Below are positions 46,403 to 60,893 of a DNA stretch of 64,000 nt, piece by piece. A program made the translations under genes and the position numbers. The notes under the pieces were generated by a model, which saw nothing but the letters and a program-made list of their open reading frames with translations, did not search any database and was not told the DNA's origin. The stretch is from the NCBI RefSeq assembly GCF_964340395.1, contig NC_135551.1, forward strand, positions 1,645,001-1,709,000, written 5' to 3'. Numbering within the stretch: the stretch's first letter is position 1; each line of letters starts with the position of its first letter. The stretch comes from Glandiceps talaboti. Its lineage: Eukaryota; Hemichordata; Enteropneusta; Spengelidae.

Positions 46403-49400
46403 CAATTACACCAGTAGGTATATGTATGTTTAAGTCTAGATACGGCCAATTATGCCAGTAGGTATGTATGTTTAAGTCTAGATATGGCCAATTATTCCAG
46501 TAGGTATATGTATGTTTAAGTCTAGATATGGCCAATTATTCCAGTAGGTATATGTATGTATGTTTAAGTCTAGATATGGCCAATTATTCCAGTGGGTATA
46601 TGTATGTTTAAGTCTAGATATGGCCAATTATTCCAGTAGGTATATGTATGTCTGTTTAAGTCTAGATATGGCCAATTATTCCAGTAGGTATATGTATGTA
46701 TGTTTAAGTCTAGATATGGCCAATTATTCCAGTGGGTATATGTATGTTTAAGTCTAGATATGGCCAATTATTCCAGTAGGTATATGTATGTATGTTTAAG
46801 TCTAGATATGGCCAATTATTCCAGTAGGTATATGTATGTATGTTTAAGTCTAGATATGGCCAATTATTCCAGTGGGTATATGTATGTTTAAGTCTAGATA
46901 TGGCCAATTATTTCAGTAGGTATATGTATGTATGTTTAAGTCTAGATATGGCCAATTATTCCAGTAGGTATATGTATGTATGTTTAAGTCTAGATATGGC
47001 CAATTATTCCAGTAGCTATATGTATGTTTAAAGTCTAGATATGGCCAATTACACCAGTAGGTATATGTATGTTTAAGTCTAGATACGGCCAATTATGCCA
47101 GTGGGTATATGTATGTTTAAGTCTAGATACGGCCAATTATTCCAGTGGGTATATGTATGTTTAAGTCTAGATACGGCCAATTATTCCAGTAGGTATATGT
47201 ATGTTTAAGTCTAGATACGGCCAATTATTCCAGTAGGTATATGTATGTTTAAGTCTAGATATGGCCAATTATGCCAGTAGGTATATGTATGTTTAAGTCT
47301 AGATATGGCCAATTATTCCAGTAGGTATATGTATGTTTAAGTCTAGATATGGCCAATTATTCCAGTAGGTATATGTATGTTTAAGTCTAGATACGGCCAA
47401 TTATGCCAGTAGGTAATGTATGTTTAAGTCTAGATATGGCCAATTATGCCAGTAGGTATATGTATGTTTAAGTCTAGATATGGCCAATTATTCCAGTAGG
47501 TATATGTATGTTTAAGTCTAGATATGGCCAATTATTCCAGTAGGTATATGTATGTTTAAGTCTAGATACGGCCAATTGTGCCAGTAGGTAATGTATGTTT
47601 AAGTCTAGATACGGCCAATTATTCCAGTAGGTATATGTATGTTTAAGTCTAGATACGGCCAATTATCCCAGTAGGTATATGTATGTTTAAGTCTAGATAT
47701 GGCCAATTATCCCAGTAGGTATATGTATGTTTAAGTCTAGATACGGCCAATTATCCCAGTAGGTATATGTATGTTTAAATCTAGATCTGGCCAATTATCC
47801 CAGTAGGTATATGTATGTTTAAGTCTAGATACGGCCAATTATCCCAGTAGGTATATGTAAGTTTAAGTCTAGATATGGCCAATTATTCCAGTAGGTATAT
47901 GTATGTTTAAGTCTAGATGTGGCCAATTATTCCAGTAGGTATATGTATGTTTAAGTCTAGATACGGCCAATTATCCCAGTAAGTATATGTATGTTTAAGT
48001 CTAGATATGGCCAATTATGCCAGTAGGTATATGTATGTTTAAGTCTAGATATGGCCAATTATGCCAGTAGGTATATGTATGTTTAAGTCTAGATATGGCC
48101 AATTACACCAGTAGGTATATGTATGTTTAAGTCTAGAGACGGCCAATTATGCCAGTAGGTATATGTATATTTAAGTCTAGATACGGCCAATTATGCCAGT
48201 AGGTATATGTATGTTTAAGTCTAGATATGGCCAATTATTCCAGTAGGTATATGTATATTTAAGTCTAGATACGGCCAATTATTCCAGTAGGTATATGTAT
48301 GTTTAAGTCTAGATATGGCCAATTATTCCAGTGGGTATATGTATGTTTAAGTCTAGATACGGCCAATTATTCCAGTAGGTATATGTATGTTTAAGTCTAG
48401 ATATGGCCAATTATTCCAGTGGGTATATGTATGTTTAAGTCTAGATATGGCCAATTATTCCAGTAGGTATATGTATGTTTAAGTCTAGATACGGCCAATT
48501 ATCCCAGTAGGTATATGTATGTTTAAGTCTAGATATGGCCAATTATTCCAGTAGGTATATGTATGTTTAAGTCTAGATACGGCCAATTATTCCAGTAGGT
48601 ATATGTATGTTTAAGTCTAGATATGGCCAATTATTCCAGTAGGTATATGTATGTTTAAGTCTAGATATGGCCAATTATTCCAGTAGGTATATGTATGTTT
48701 AAGTCTAGATATGGCCAATTATTCCAGTGGGTATATGTATGTTTAAGTCTAGATATGGCCAATTATTCCAGTAGGTATATGTATGTTTAAGTCTAGATAC
48801 GGCCAATTATCCCAGTAGGTATATGTATATTTAAGTCTAGATACGGCCAATTATCCCAGTAGGTATATGTATGTTTAAGTCTAGATATGGCCAATTATTC
48901 CAGTAGGTATATGTATGTTTAAGTCTAGATATGGCCAATTATTCCAGTAGGTATATGTATGTTTAAGTCTAGATACGGCCAATTATTCCAGTAGGTATAT
49001 GTATGTTTAAGTCTAGATACGGCCAATTATGCCAGTAGGTATATGTATGTTTAAGTCTAGATATGGCCAATTATTCCAGTAGGTATATGTATGTTTAAGT
49101 CTAGATATGGCCAATTATTCCAGTAGGTCTATGTATGTTTAAGTCTAGATACGGCCAATTATGCCAGTAGGTAATGTATGTTTAAGTCTAGATACGGCCA
49201 ATTATTCCAGTAGGTATATGTATGTTTAAGTCTAGATACGGCCAATTATCCCAGTAGGTATATGTATGTTTAAGTCTAGATACGGCCAATTATCCCAGTA
49301 GGTATATGTATGTTTAAGTCTAGATACGGCCAATTATTCCAGTAGGTATATGTATGTTTAAGTCTAGATATGGCCAATTATTCCAGTGGGTATACGTATG

Positions 49401-52400
49401 TTTAAGTCTAGATATGGCCAATTATTCCAGTAGGTATATGTATGTTTAAGTCTAGATACGGCCAATTATCCCAGTAGGTATATGTATGTTTAAGTCTAGA
49501 TATGGCCAATTATGCCAGTAGGTATATGTATGTTTAAGTCTAGATATGGCCAATTATTCCAGTAGGTATATGTATGTTTAAGTCTAGATATGGCCAATTA
49601 TGCCAGTAGGTATATGTATGTTTAAGTCTAGATATGGCCAATTATTCCAGTAGGTATATGTATGTTTAAGTCTAGATATGGCCAATTATTCCAGTAGGTA
49701 TATGTATGTTTAAGTCTAGATATTGCCAATTATTCCAGTAGGTATATGTATGTTTAAGTCTAGATATGGCCAATTATGCCAGTAGGTATATGTATGTTTA
49801 AGTCTAGATATGGCCAATTATTCCAGTAGGTATATGTATGTTTAAGTCTAGATATGGCCAATTATTCCAGTAGGTATATGTATGTTTAAGTCTAGATACG
49901 GCCAATTATCCCAGTAGGTATATGTATGTTTAAGTCTAGATATGGCCAATTATTCCAGTAGGTATATGTATGTTTAAGTCTAGATATGGCCAATTATTCC
50001 AGTAGGTATATGTATGTTTAAGTCTAGATACGGCCAATTATCCCAGTAGGTATATGTATGTTTAAGTCTAGATACGGCCAATTATTCCAGTAGGTATATG
50101 TATGTTTAAGTCTAGATACGGCCAATTATCCCAGTAGGTATATGTATGTTTAAGTCCAGATATGGCCAATTATGCCAGTAGGTATATGTATGTTTAAGTC
50201 TAGATATGGCCAATTATTCCAGTAGGTATATGTATGTTTAAGTCTAGATATGGCCAATTATGCCAGTAGGTATATGTATGTTTAAGTCTAGATATGGCCA
50301 ATTATTCCAGTAGGTATACGTATGTTTAAGTCTAGATATGGCCAATTATTCCAGTAGGTATATGTATGTTTAAGTCTAGATATGGCCAATTATTCCAGTA
50401 GGTATATGTATGTTTAAGTCTAGATACTGCCAATTATTCCAGTAGGTATATGTATGTATGTTTAAGTCTAGATATGGCCAATTATTCCAGTAGGTATATG
50501 TATGTTGAAGTCTAGATATGGCCAATTATGCCAGTAGGTATATGTATGTTTAAGTCTAGATATGGCCAATTATTCCAGTAGGTATATGTATGTATAAGTC
50601 TAGATATGGCCAATTATTCCAGTAGGTATATGTATGTTTAAGTCTAGATATGGCCAATTATGCCAGTAGGTATATGTATGTTTAAGTCTAGATATGGCCA
50701 ATTATTCCAGTGGGTATATGTAAGTTTAAGTCTAGATACGGCCAATTATGCCAGTGGGTATATGTATGTTTAAGTCTAGATATGGCCAATTATTCCAGTA
50801 GGTATATGTATGTTTAAGTCTAGATACGGCCAATTATCCCAGTAGGTATATGTATGTTTAAGTCTAGATATGGCCAATTATTCCAGTGGGTATATGTATG
50901 TTTAAGTCTAGATATGGCCAATTATTCCAGTAGGTATATGTATGTATGTTTAAGTCTAGATATGGTCAATTATGCCAGTAGGTATACGTATGTTTAAGAC
51001 TAGATATGGCCAATTATTCTAGTAGGTATATGTATGTATGTTTAAGTCTAGATATGGCCAATTATGCCAGTAGGTATATGTATGTTTAAGTCTAGATATG
51101 GCCAATTATTCTAGTAGGTATATGTATGTATGTTTAAGTCTAGATATGGTCAATTATGCCAGTAGGTATATGTATGTTTAAGTCTAGATATGGCCAATTA
51201 TTCTAGTAGGTATATGTATGTATGTTTAAGTCTAGATATGGCCAATTATGCCAGTGGGTATACGTATGTTTAAGTCTAGATACGGCCAATTATGCCAGTA
51301 GGTATATGTATGTTTAAGTCTATATACGGCCAATTATGCCAGTAGGTATATGTATGTTTAAAGTCTAGATATGGCCAATTATGCCAGTAGGCATACGTAT
51401 GTTTAAGTCTAGATATGGCCAATTATTCTAGTAGGTATATGTATGTATGTTTAAGTCTAGATATGGCCAATTATTCTAGTAGGTATATGTATGTATGTTT
51501 AAGTCTAGATACGGCCAATTATGCCAGTAGGTATATGTATGTTGAAAGTCTAGATACGGCCAATTATGCCAGTGGGTATATGTATGTTTAAGTCTAGATA
51601 TGGCCAATTATTCCAGTGGGTATATGTATGTTTAAGTCTAGATAAGGCCAATTATTCCAGTGGGTATATGTATGTTTAAGTCTAGATATGGCCAATTATT
51701 CCAGTGGGTATATGTATGTTTAAGTCTAGATAAGGCCAATTATTCCAGTGGGTATATGTATGTTTAAGTCTAGATATGGCCAATTATTCTAGTAGGTATA
51801 CGTATACGGCCAATTATTCTAGTAGGTATACATATGTTTAAGTCTAGATATGGCCAATTATTCTAGTAGGTATACGTATGTTTAAGTCTAGATATGGCCA
51901 ATTATTCCAGTAGGTATATGTATGTTTAAGTCTAGATATGGCCAATTATTCTAGTAGGTATATGTATGTTTAAGTCTAGATATGGCCAATTATTCTAGTA
52001 GGTATACGTATGTTTAAGTCTAGATACGGCCAATTATTCTAGTAGGTATACATATGTTTAAGTCTAGATATGGCCAATTATTCTAGTAGGTATACATATG
52101 TTTAAGTCTAGATATGGCAATTATTCTAGTAGGTATATGTATGTTTAAGTCTAGATACGGCCAATTATTCTAGTAGGTATACGTATGTTTAAGTCTAGAT
52201 ATGGCCAATTATTCCAGTAGGTTTATGTATGTTTAAGTCTAGATATGGCCAATTATTCCAGTAGGTATATGTATGTATGTTTAAGTCTAGATATGGTCAA
52301 TTATGCCAGTAGGTATACGTATGTTTAAGACTAGATAAGGCCAATTATTCTATTAGGTATATGTATATATGTTTAAGTCTAGATATGGCCAATTATGCCA

Positions 52401-54630
52401 GTGGGTATACGTATGTTTAAGTCTAGATACGGCCAATTATTCCAGTAGGTATATGTATGTATGTTTAAGTCTAGATACGGCCAATTATGCCAGTAGGTAT
52501 ATGTATGTTGAAAGTCTAGATACGGCCAATTATGCCAGTGGGTATATGTATGTTTAAGTCTAGATATGGCCAATTATTCCAGTGGGTATATGTATGTTTA
52601 AGTCTAGATATGGCCAATTATTCCAGTGGGTATATGTATGTTTAAGTCTAGATAAGGCCAATTATTCCAGTAGGTATATGTATGTTTAAGTCTAGATATG
52701 GCCAATTATTCCAGTGGGTATATGTATGTTTAAGTCTAGATAAGGCCAAGTATTCCAGTGGGTATATGTATGTTTAAGTCTAGATATGGCCAATTATTCT
52801 AGTAGGTATACGTATACGGCCAATTATTCTAGTAGGTATACATATGTTTAAGTCTAGATATGGCCAATTATTCTAGTAGGTATACGTATGTTTAAGTCTA
52901 GATATGGCCAATTATTCCAGTAGGTATATGTATGTTTAAGTCTAGATATGGCCAATTATTCTAGTAGGTATATGTATGTTTAAGTCTAGATATGGCCAAT
53001 TATTCTAGTAGGTATACGTATGTTTAAGTCTAGATACGGCCAATTATTCTAGTAGGTATACATATGTTTAAGTCTAGATATGGCCAATTATTCTAGTAGG
53101 TATACATATGTTTAAGTCTAGATATGGCAATTATTCTAGTAGGTATATGTATGTTTAAGTCTAGATACGGCCAATTATTCTAGTAGGTATACGTATGTTT
53201 AAGTCTAGATATGGCCAATTATTCCAGTAGGTTTATGTATGTTTAAGTCTAGATATGGCCAATTATTCCAGTAGGTATATGTATGTATGTTTAAGTCTAG
53301 ATATGGTCAATTATGCCAGTAGGTATACGTATGTTTAAGACTAGATAAGGCCAATTATTCTATTAGGTATATGTATATATGTTTAAGTCTAGATATGGCC
53401 AATTATGCCAGTGGGTATACGTATGTTTAAGTCTAGATACGGCCAATTATGCCAGTAGGTATATGTATGTTTAAGTCTATATACGGCCAATTATGCCAGT
53501 AGGTATATGTATGTTTAAAGTCTAGATATGGCCAATTATGCCAGTAGGTATACGTATGTTTAAGTCTAGATATGGCCAATTATTCTAGTAGGTATATGTA
53601 AGTTTAAGTCTAGATATGGCCAATTATGCCAGTGGGTATATGTATGTTTAAGTCTAGATACGGCCAATTAAGCCAGTGGGTATACGTATGTTTAAGTCTA
53701 GATATGGCCAATTATTCTAGTAGGTATATGTATGTTTAAGTCTAGATATGGCCAATTATTCCAGTAGGTATATGTATGTATGTTTAAGTCTAGATAAGGC
53801 CAATTATGCCAGTAGGTATACGTATGTTTAAGTCTAGATATGGCCAATTATTCTAGTAGGTATATGTATGTTTAAGTCTAGATATGGCCAATTATTCCAG
53901 TAGGTATATGTATGTATGTTTAAGTCTAGATAAGGCCAATTATTCTAGTAGGTATATGTATGTTTAAGTCTAGATACGGCCAATTATTCTAGTAGGTATA
54001 TGTATGTTTAAATCCAAATACGGCCAATTATGCCAGTCAGTATACGTATGTTTAAGTCTAGATATGGCCAATTATTCTAGTAGGTATATGTAAGTTTAAG
54101 TCTAGATATGGCCAATTATGCCAGTGGGTATATGTATGTTTAAGTCTAGATACGGCCAATTATGCCAGTGGGTATACGTATGTTTAAGTCTAGATATGGC
54201 CAATTATTCCAGTAGGTATATGTATGTTTAAGTCTAGATATGGCCAATTATTCCAGTAGGTATATGTATGTATGTTTAAGTCTAGATATGGCCAATTATT
54301 CCAGTAGGTATATGTATGTTTAAGTCTAGATATGGCCAATTATTCCAGTAGGTATATGTATGTATGTTTAAGTCTAGATATGGCCAATTATTCTAGTAGG
54401 TATATGTATGTTTAAGTCTAGATATGGCCAATTATTCCAGTAGGTATATGTATGTATGTTTAAGTCTAGATAAGGCCAATTATTCTAGTAGGTATATGTA
54501 TGTTTAAGTCTAGATACGGCCAATTATTCTAGTAGGTATATGTATGTTTAAATCCAAATACGGCCAATTATGCCAGTCAGTATGTATGTTTAAGTCTAGA
54601 TATGGCCAATTATGCCAGTAGGTATATGTA
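46403..54630. repeat. Minisatellite, 44-bp unit (48-bp variants), about 185 copies
   Basis: The largest array in the window. The unit contains AAGTCTAGATATGGCCAATT, ATTCCAGTAGGTATATG and TATGTTT. An extra TATG gives 48 bp. Variants are clustered: a 48+44+48 pattern repeats every 140 bp at 46560, 46700 and 46840; CCCAGT versions dominate 47640-49500; TTCTAGT and ACGTATG versions dominate after 51000. A stretch at 51790-52438 recurs 1010 bp later at 52800-53448 with shared private variants, and 53860-54040 recurs 540 bp later. Open frames inside are repeat artefacts. Confidence 0.98.
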
Positions 54631-54985
54631 CCTTCATATAGCCTAATTACCGAAAATCATTAATTATGCAAATTATTCATTAAAATGTTAAGCTACATGA
54701 ACGTACTCTATAGGATATATGTACCTTGTCATGGTTAACGTATGTGCCAAATTATATTGAATTTGAAGTATGCATTTAAAAGATATATTCTATTTACTAA
54801 AAACCATTAAACATATTTATGCAAATGACTAATCAATGTTAATTGGATGTTTACCAGCATCTAATCAGTTCTTTCTATTACCATATGGAAGATATGTTGC
54901 AAATTTCATTAGAATCGATGCAGCAGTTTTTGAAATATCGAGTCCACATACATACATACATACATACATACATACATACATACAT

Positions 54986-55040
<55 letters not shown>

Positions 55041-55082
55041 CGCACGCACGCACCCACGCACGCACGCACGCACACACGCACG

Positions 55083-55144
<62 letters not shown>
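54631..55144. repeat. Dispersed repeat with CATA/CAGA/CA compound microsatellite tail
   Basis: The part at 54631-54947 contains two related AT-rich halves (each with a TATGCAAAT-like word) and ends TTGAAATATCGAGTCCACATA before (CATA)n (54948-54988), (CAGA)n (54988-55040), CGCA-rich and (CA)n (to 55144). The text just before the tail (TTTCATTAGAATCGATGCAG) resembles the end of many dispersed repeats of the 30596 type. The microsatellite runs give long Cys/Val or Thr/His frames that are not genes. Confidence 0.7.
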
Positions 55145-56351
<1,207 letters not shown>

Positions 56352-56644
56352 TAATATACTAGTACATATGTGTTTGTTACAGTGTAAGCCAGGTTAATAT
56401 ACTAGTACATATGTGTTTGTTACAGTGTAAGCCAGGTTAATATACTAGTACATATGTGTTTGTTACAGTGTAAGCCAGGTTAATATACTAGTACATATGT
56501 GTTTGTTACAGTGTAAGCCAGGTTAATATACTAGTACATGTGTGTTTGTTACAGTGTAAGCCAGGTTAATATACTAGTACATATGTGTTTGTTACAGTGT
56601 AAGCCAGGTTAATATACTAGTACATATGTGTTTGTTACAGTGTA
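56352..56644. repeat. Minisatellite, 43-bp unit, about 7 copies
   Basis: The unit contains AATATACTAGTACATATGTG and TTTGTTACAGTGTAAGCCAG. Copies are identical except for one base (TGTGTG at about 56540), so this is a very young expansion. Confidence 0.97.
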
Positions 56645-57188
56645 ACAGAATGTCGTCTGGCTCCACAAAAATCTCAACACTATTGCTACATTTTATCTTC
56701 TGACTCGACAAAAATGTATTACAATTGTTACATTTGCGTCACGTAAAGGTAGCTCGCGTATGAAAATTTGGTATTGTTGGTAAGATTTTTGTCACCCTAG
56801 AGGACATTTTTGTTGAGTCAGAAAACGTTCAGTTTTAGGTTTACTGGCTTGTAATGCAGTACTGTTATAGTAAGACCCCCCCCCCCCCCATGTCTATAAT
56901 GTATGCGTCCAATCACAATGATTGAAGACAGCAAAGTTTCATAGTTGTCTAGGCATCTAGACAACGCCATTTCTGTTGTCCTGTAGTCAAAGTTATTGGA
57001 GTCAGCAATACAATTTATTGGTATCAACTTTAGTATGTGACCACACAACAACAGTGAAAACATACAACTATAGCGTATTTGTTGAGAAACTAGTGGTCTC
57101 CACGAACCACAGCTACACGGTTGAATGGTGATGGAAAGTGATTGGTAAATTTAACTAAATATTAACGTGATTGTTAAGATATGTTGCT
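56645..57188. other. Non-coding stretch, possible promoter region
   Basis: Contains a C13 run (56876-56889). It lies upstream of the exon candidate at 57189. A short upstream ATG (57181) with an immediate stop overlaps the candidate start. Confidence 0.35.
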
Positions 57189-57265
57189 ATGACATCCGTC
57201 GCAACATCGCCATGTCGTACTCCGACGACGAGAAAACGAAGATTCAGCATTAAAAGTATATTTAG
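57189..57265 (+). CDS. Candidate first coding exon (25 codons), unidentified gene
   Basis: An ATG with G at -3 opens 25 codons plus two bases (AG), directly followed by GTGAGTTCC, a good donor. The peptide is Thr/Ser/Arg-rich and includes SPCRTPTTRKRRFSIKSIF, with a basic cluster and phosphorylatable Ser/Thr residues but no hydrophobic segment. The exon is locally GC-rich and CpG-rich relative to its AT-rich surroundings. Too short to place in a family. No later exon was found, and the 46-bp array would lie in its first intron. Confidence 0.45.
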
Positions 57266-57557
57266 GTGAGTTCCTGTATTCATGGCCCGGACATCAACAG
57301 AGGCTAAATAACAATCAACGTCCATACATGTACAGTTGTTCTATACACAACATGTACAGGACGACGACTGTTATGATAGTCCATAGACACTTTTTGGGCA
57401 GTGATTATGCTAATGAATAATCTTGTAAACCCAACTATAGCGTCTGTGACCGATTTTTAGGTTGTGTGTATACTCTGATAAATAAGACTCGTTTCCCCGA
57501 CGGCTGTTATACATAATATCGATTCAACCCAAATATGGTTGCTAAAATTTTAACTTT
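57266..57557. other. Presumed first intron, unique part
   Basis: No feature recognised. Confidence 0.3.
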
Positions 57558-58518
57558 TTACTCACACAGTCCACAAGAGAGCATGTGATAGTCTCATTCA
57601 ATGCTATATCTTCACAAACGAGTGACAGTGTAATAGTCAAATTTAACGGTATGCTAAGACAATCCACAAGTGACTGTGGTAGTCACATTTAATGATATAC
57701 TCACAGTCTACAAGTGACTGTGTGATACTCACATTTAATGATATACTCACAGTCTACAAGTGACTGTGTGATACTCACATTCAATGATATACTCACAGTC
57801 TACAAGTGACTGTGTGATACTCACAATCTACAAGTGACTGTGTAATAGTCACATTCAATGATATACTCACAGTCTACAAGTGACTGTGTGATACTCACAT
57901 TCAATGATATACTCACAGTCTACAAGTGACTGTGTGATGGTCACATGCAATGATATACTCACAATCTACAAGTGACTGTGTGATGGTCACATGCAATGAT
58001 ATACTCACAGTCTACAATTGACTGTGTGATAGTCACATTTAATGATATACTCACAGTCTACAAGTGACTGTGTAATAGTCACATTCAATGATATACTCAC
58101 ACAGTCTACAAGTGACTGTGTGATGGTCATATTCAATGATATACTCACAGTCTACAAGTGACTGTGTGATGGTCATATTCAATGATATACTCACAATCTA
58201 CAAGTGACTGTGTAATAGTCACATTCAATGATATACTCACACAGTCTACAAGTGACTGTGTAATACTCACATTCAATGAAATACTCACAGTCTACAAGTG
58301 ACTGTGTGATACTCACATTTAATGATATACTCACAATCTACAAGTGACTGTGTGATAGTCACATTTAATGATATACTCACAGTCTACAAGTGACTGTGTG
58401 ATGGTCATATTCAATGATATACTCACAATCTACAAGTGACTGTGTAATAGTCACATTTAATGAAATACTCACAATCTACAAGTGACTGTTATAGTCACAT
58501 TCAATGATATACTCACAG
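57558..58518. repeat. Minisatellite, 46-bp hairpin-forming unit, about 20 copies
   Basis: The unit contains AATGATATACTCACAGTC, TACAAGTGACTGTGTGAT and TCACATTC. CACAGTC and GACTGTG are inverted around TACAAGT. Copies with the CACACAGTC variant (58097, 58230) have a perfect 10-bp stem. The left edge (57558-57660) is degenerate. Confidence 0.95.
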
Positions 58519-58581
58519 TATACTCACGAGGACATCGATCGCAACAGATCATCTCTGTCTTGAAATTAGCAAATATTCTGT

Positions 58582-58619
<38 letters not shown>

Positions 58620-60089
58620 TAGACAGACAGACAGACAGACAGCATAGCAATCAACACGACCACACACATATTTGAATTCGTCTCGCGAGCTTTCCTTGAA
58701 CTTTCAAGTTACCGAATGAAGTCCCCGACTGAAGAGAAATTCAGAATGTTGTTTGACTGAAACCTGCTATCCTGAAACCATGTACTGGCACAGAGATTAG
58801 TATAGCTAACTGTACTTTATTATTTGCTACATATTAAAGTAGGCCCTCGCATGTCTATTTTATTGTAGATTATGTTATCATCACTTAAAGTTGTCAACTC
58901 AAAACTGGCATTAAGATATAACTTATTCTGATGAATGATTCAATGATGAGGGAGGAAATCCTTAACATACATGCAATCAATTGTTCTAACAATGCTAGAA
59001 GATAATTGTAATATCGTAGAAGGCATGCATCAACACTAACAGTATGCTAGAATAGTTAAATAAAGCCCCCCCCCCCCCATAAGGGTTCATGAAGAAATTT
59101 TCACTTGCGTGAAAAGTTTATACCACAGCTTGTGCCACTCTTAGCTTGTGTCTCTTTAATGTAAACTCTGACAGTGTTTACATATTTTAACCAATTCAAG
59201 CTTCTTGGAAAATTTAAGCCCATTGAGATGCATTGAGGTCCCAAGATATAGGTTTGTTTTTTTTTTACCAAGATCGGATATTAATTATTTTCGAAAAACT
59301 TTTTTTTAAACCTTTAAATAAATATTTTGACTTTCAATTGTATATAATCCTTTTAAAAAATTGTGGTTTGACGAAAAATAAAACAAGTAATCTCAAATAA
59401 ATGAAATTTGTTTGTTTGAATTAAATAATGTTAACGTGGAATAAAAGTGAGGATTCCATCGAAAAACTACACAATCATAAAGTTAAAAATAGTTTGTAAC
59501 TACGAAAAATATAAAATACTATAGCTAAAATAAGAATATACTTTTGGCCTGAACGGCTTGCCATATACATGTTTTAAGCTGCCTGAGACCATAATCTTTC
59601 TTTTCTCAAGAGTTTGCTTACTAAAATTAGAAGTCAGCCAATTTGCTTGTCTGTCAGCATCATAATTTCGTTTTCTTTCCTTTTGATTTCCACAACCTTA
59701 AGCAGACATAGACATAGACACAAAGAGATAGACTCTATTTACATAAACATGTACATATATCTATATACATAGACATACACACATACACATAAATATACAC
59801 CTACATCTACACACACGCACGCACGCGCGTTTATTGAATTTCAGTGGTATTCTAAAAATTATAATCTGCCACTGTAACAATACAAATAAATGAGTGGTGA
59901 TATAGTAGATGGTCACGTGACAATAATTAGGGCACAGCAATTGATTGAACACGTAAACTAGATATTAACAAAGATCAACTCTGATTGGATAAAATATACA
60001 AATGACAAAGTAAAAATTGTAATCGAGAATGTACTAATAAATCCGACGATTCAGTTATAGTAATTTTAGAAATCAGGTCAGATTGAAGG
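58519..60089. other. Non-coding stretch with (CAGA)n, a C run and AT-rich DNA
   Basis: (CAGA)n at 58581-58641, a C13 run at 59067-59079, an A/T-rich segment at 59240-59540, and a degenerate ACATA/ACAC stretch at 59700-59828. No gene recognised. Confidence 0.4.
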
Positions 60090-60893
60090 AAAGAATGCTT
60101 GACATGCTGATTCTTGACTTTTCGAAAGCATTCGATACAGTCCCTTACAAGCGATTATTCCATATATTGGAGCATTATGAAATTAGGAGTATCCGTCATG
60201 GATACAAACATGGCTAAATACCAGAACACAACGAATCATAGTTGACGGAGAGGGATCAGATACAATACACGTTGAATCAAGAGTACCACAAGGCACAGTA
60301 CCTGGACCATTGATGTTCCTGTTTCACGTTAATGACATCGTTTTTATGGGTAGTGTAGTCAAAACCACATATTGCAGAAGTAACATCAAAAGTCCCTACT
60401 AGAACACTAGGATTCATTGGGAGTAACTGTGGACAATGTTCACCCACAGTTGAACAACAAGAATTACACAACACTAATCAGATCACAATTAGAATATGAA
60501 GCAGCAATCTAACATAATGACATAATAACATAATTAAATTGACAGCCTAGAAAAAGTTCAAAGAAGGCCAGTTAATTTTACTTGTGGCAACTATAACAGA
60601 CAAGACAGTGTGACATCCATGAGAGAAAGTATTAGGCTGCCAACTTTAACAAAATGATGCAAGCAATAACGCTTAACCATCATGTACAAAATTGTAAACC
60701 ATCAAATTGCCATAACACTACCAGAGTACACTCAACCAAGAATCATTCTAGAAACCCACATTGTCAACGTTACACAAGACTAAGTGCAAACAGTGACTCA
60801 TATCAATTCAGCTTTTTCCCAAGGACATTAAAGGACTGGAATGAACTAACCAATCACATCATAGAACTTCCAACAATATCAATTCAAGGATGA
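60090..60893 (+). pseudogene. Decayed LINE reverse transcriptase
   Basis: Recognisable blocks in order are MLILDFSKAFDTVPYKRLFH (RT palm, first catalytic Asp), HVESRVPQGTVPGPLMFLF followed by HVNDI, a later SLEKVQRRPVNF with NYNRQDSV, and QRYTRLSANSDSYQFSFFPR with TLKDWNELTNHI up to the TGA at 60891-60893. This is the order in CR1/Jockey-like ORF2. Several frameshifts and stops separate the blocks, and the YADD catalytic block that should follow HVNDI is deleted. At that junction lies a 20-bp piece identical to the 37-bp minisatellite 1.6 kb downstream. The copy is dead. About 200 bp of probable 3' UTR follows. Confidence 0.85.
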
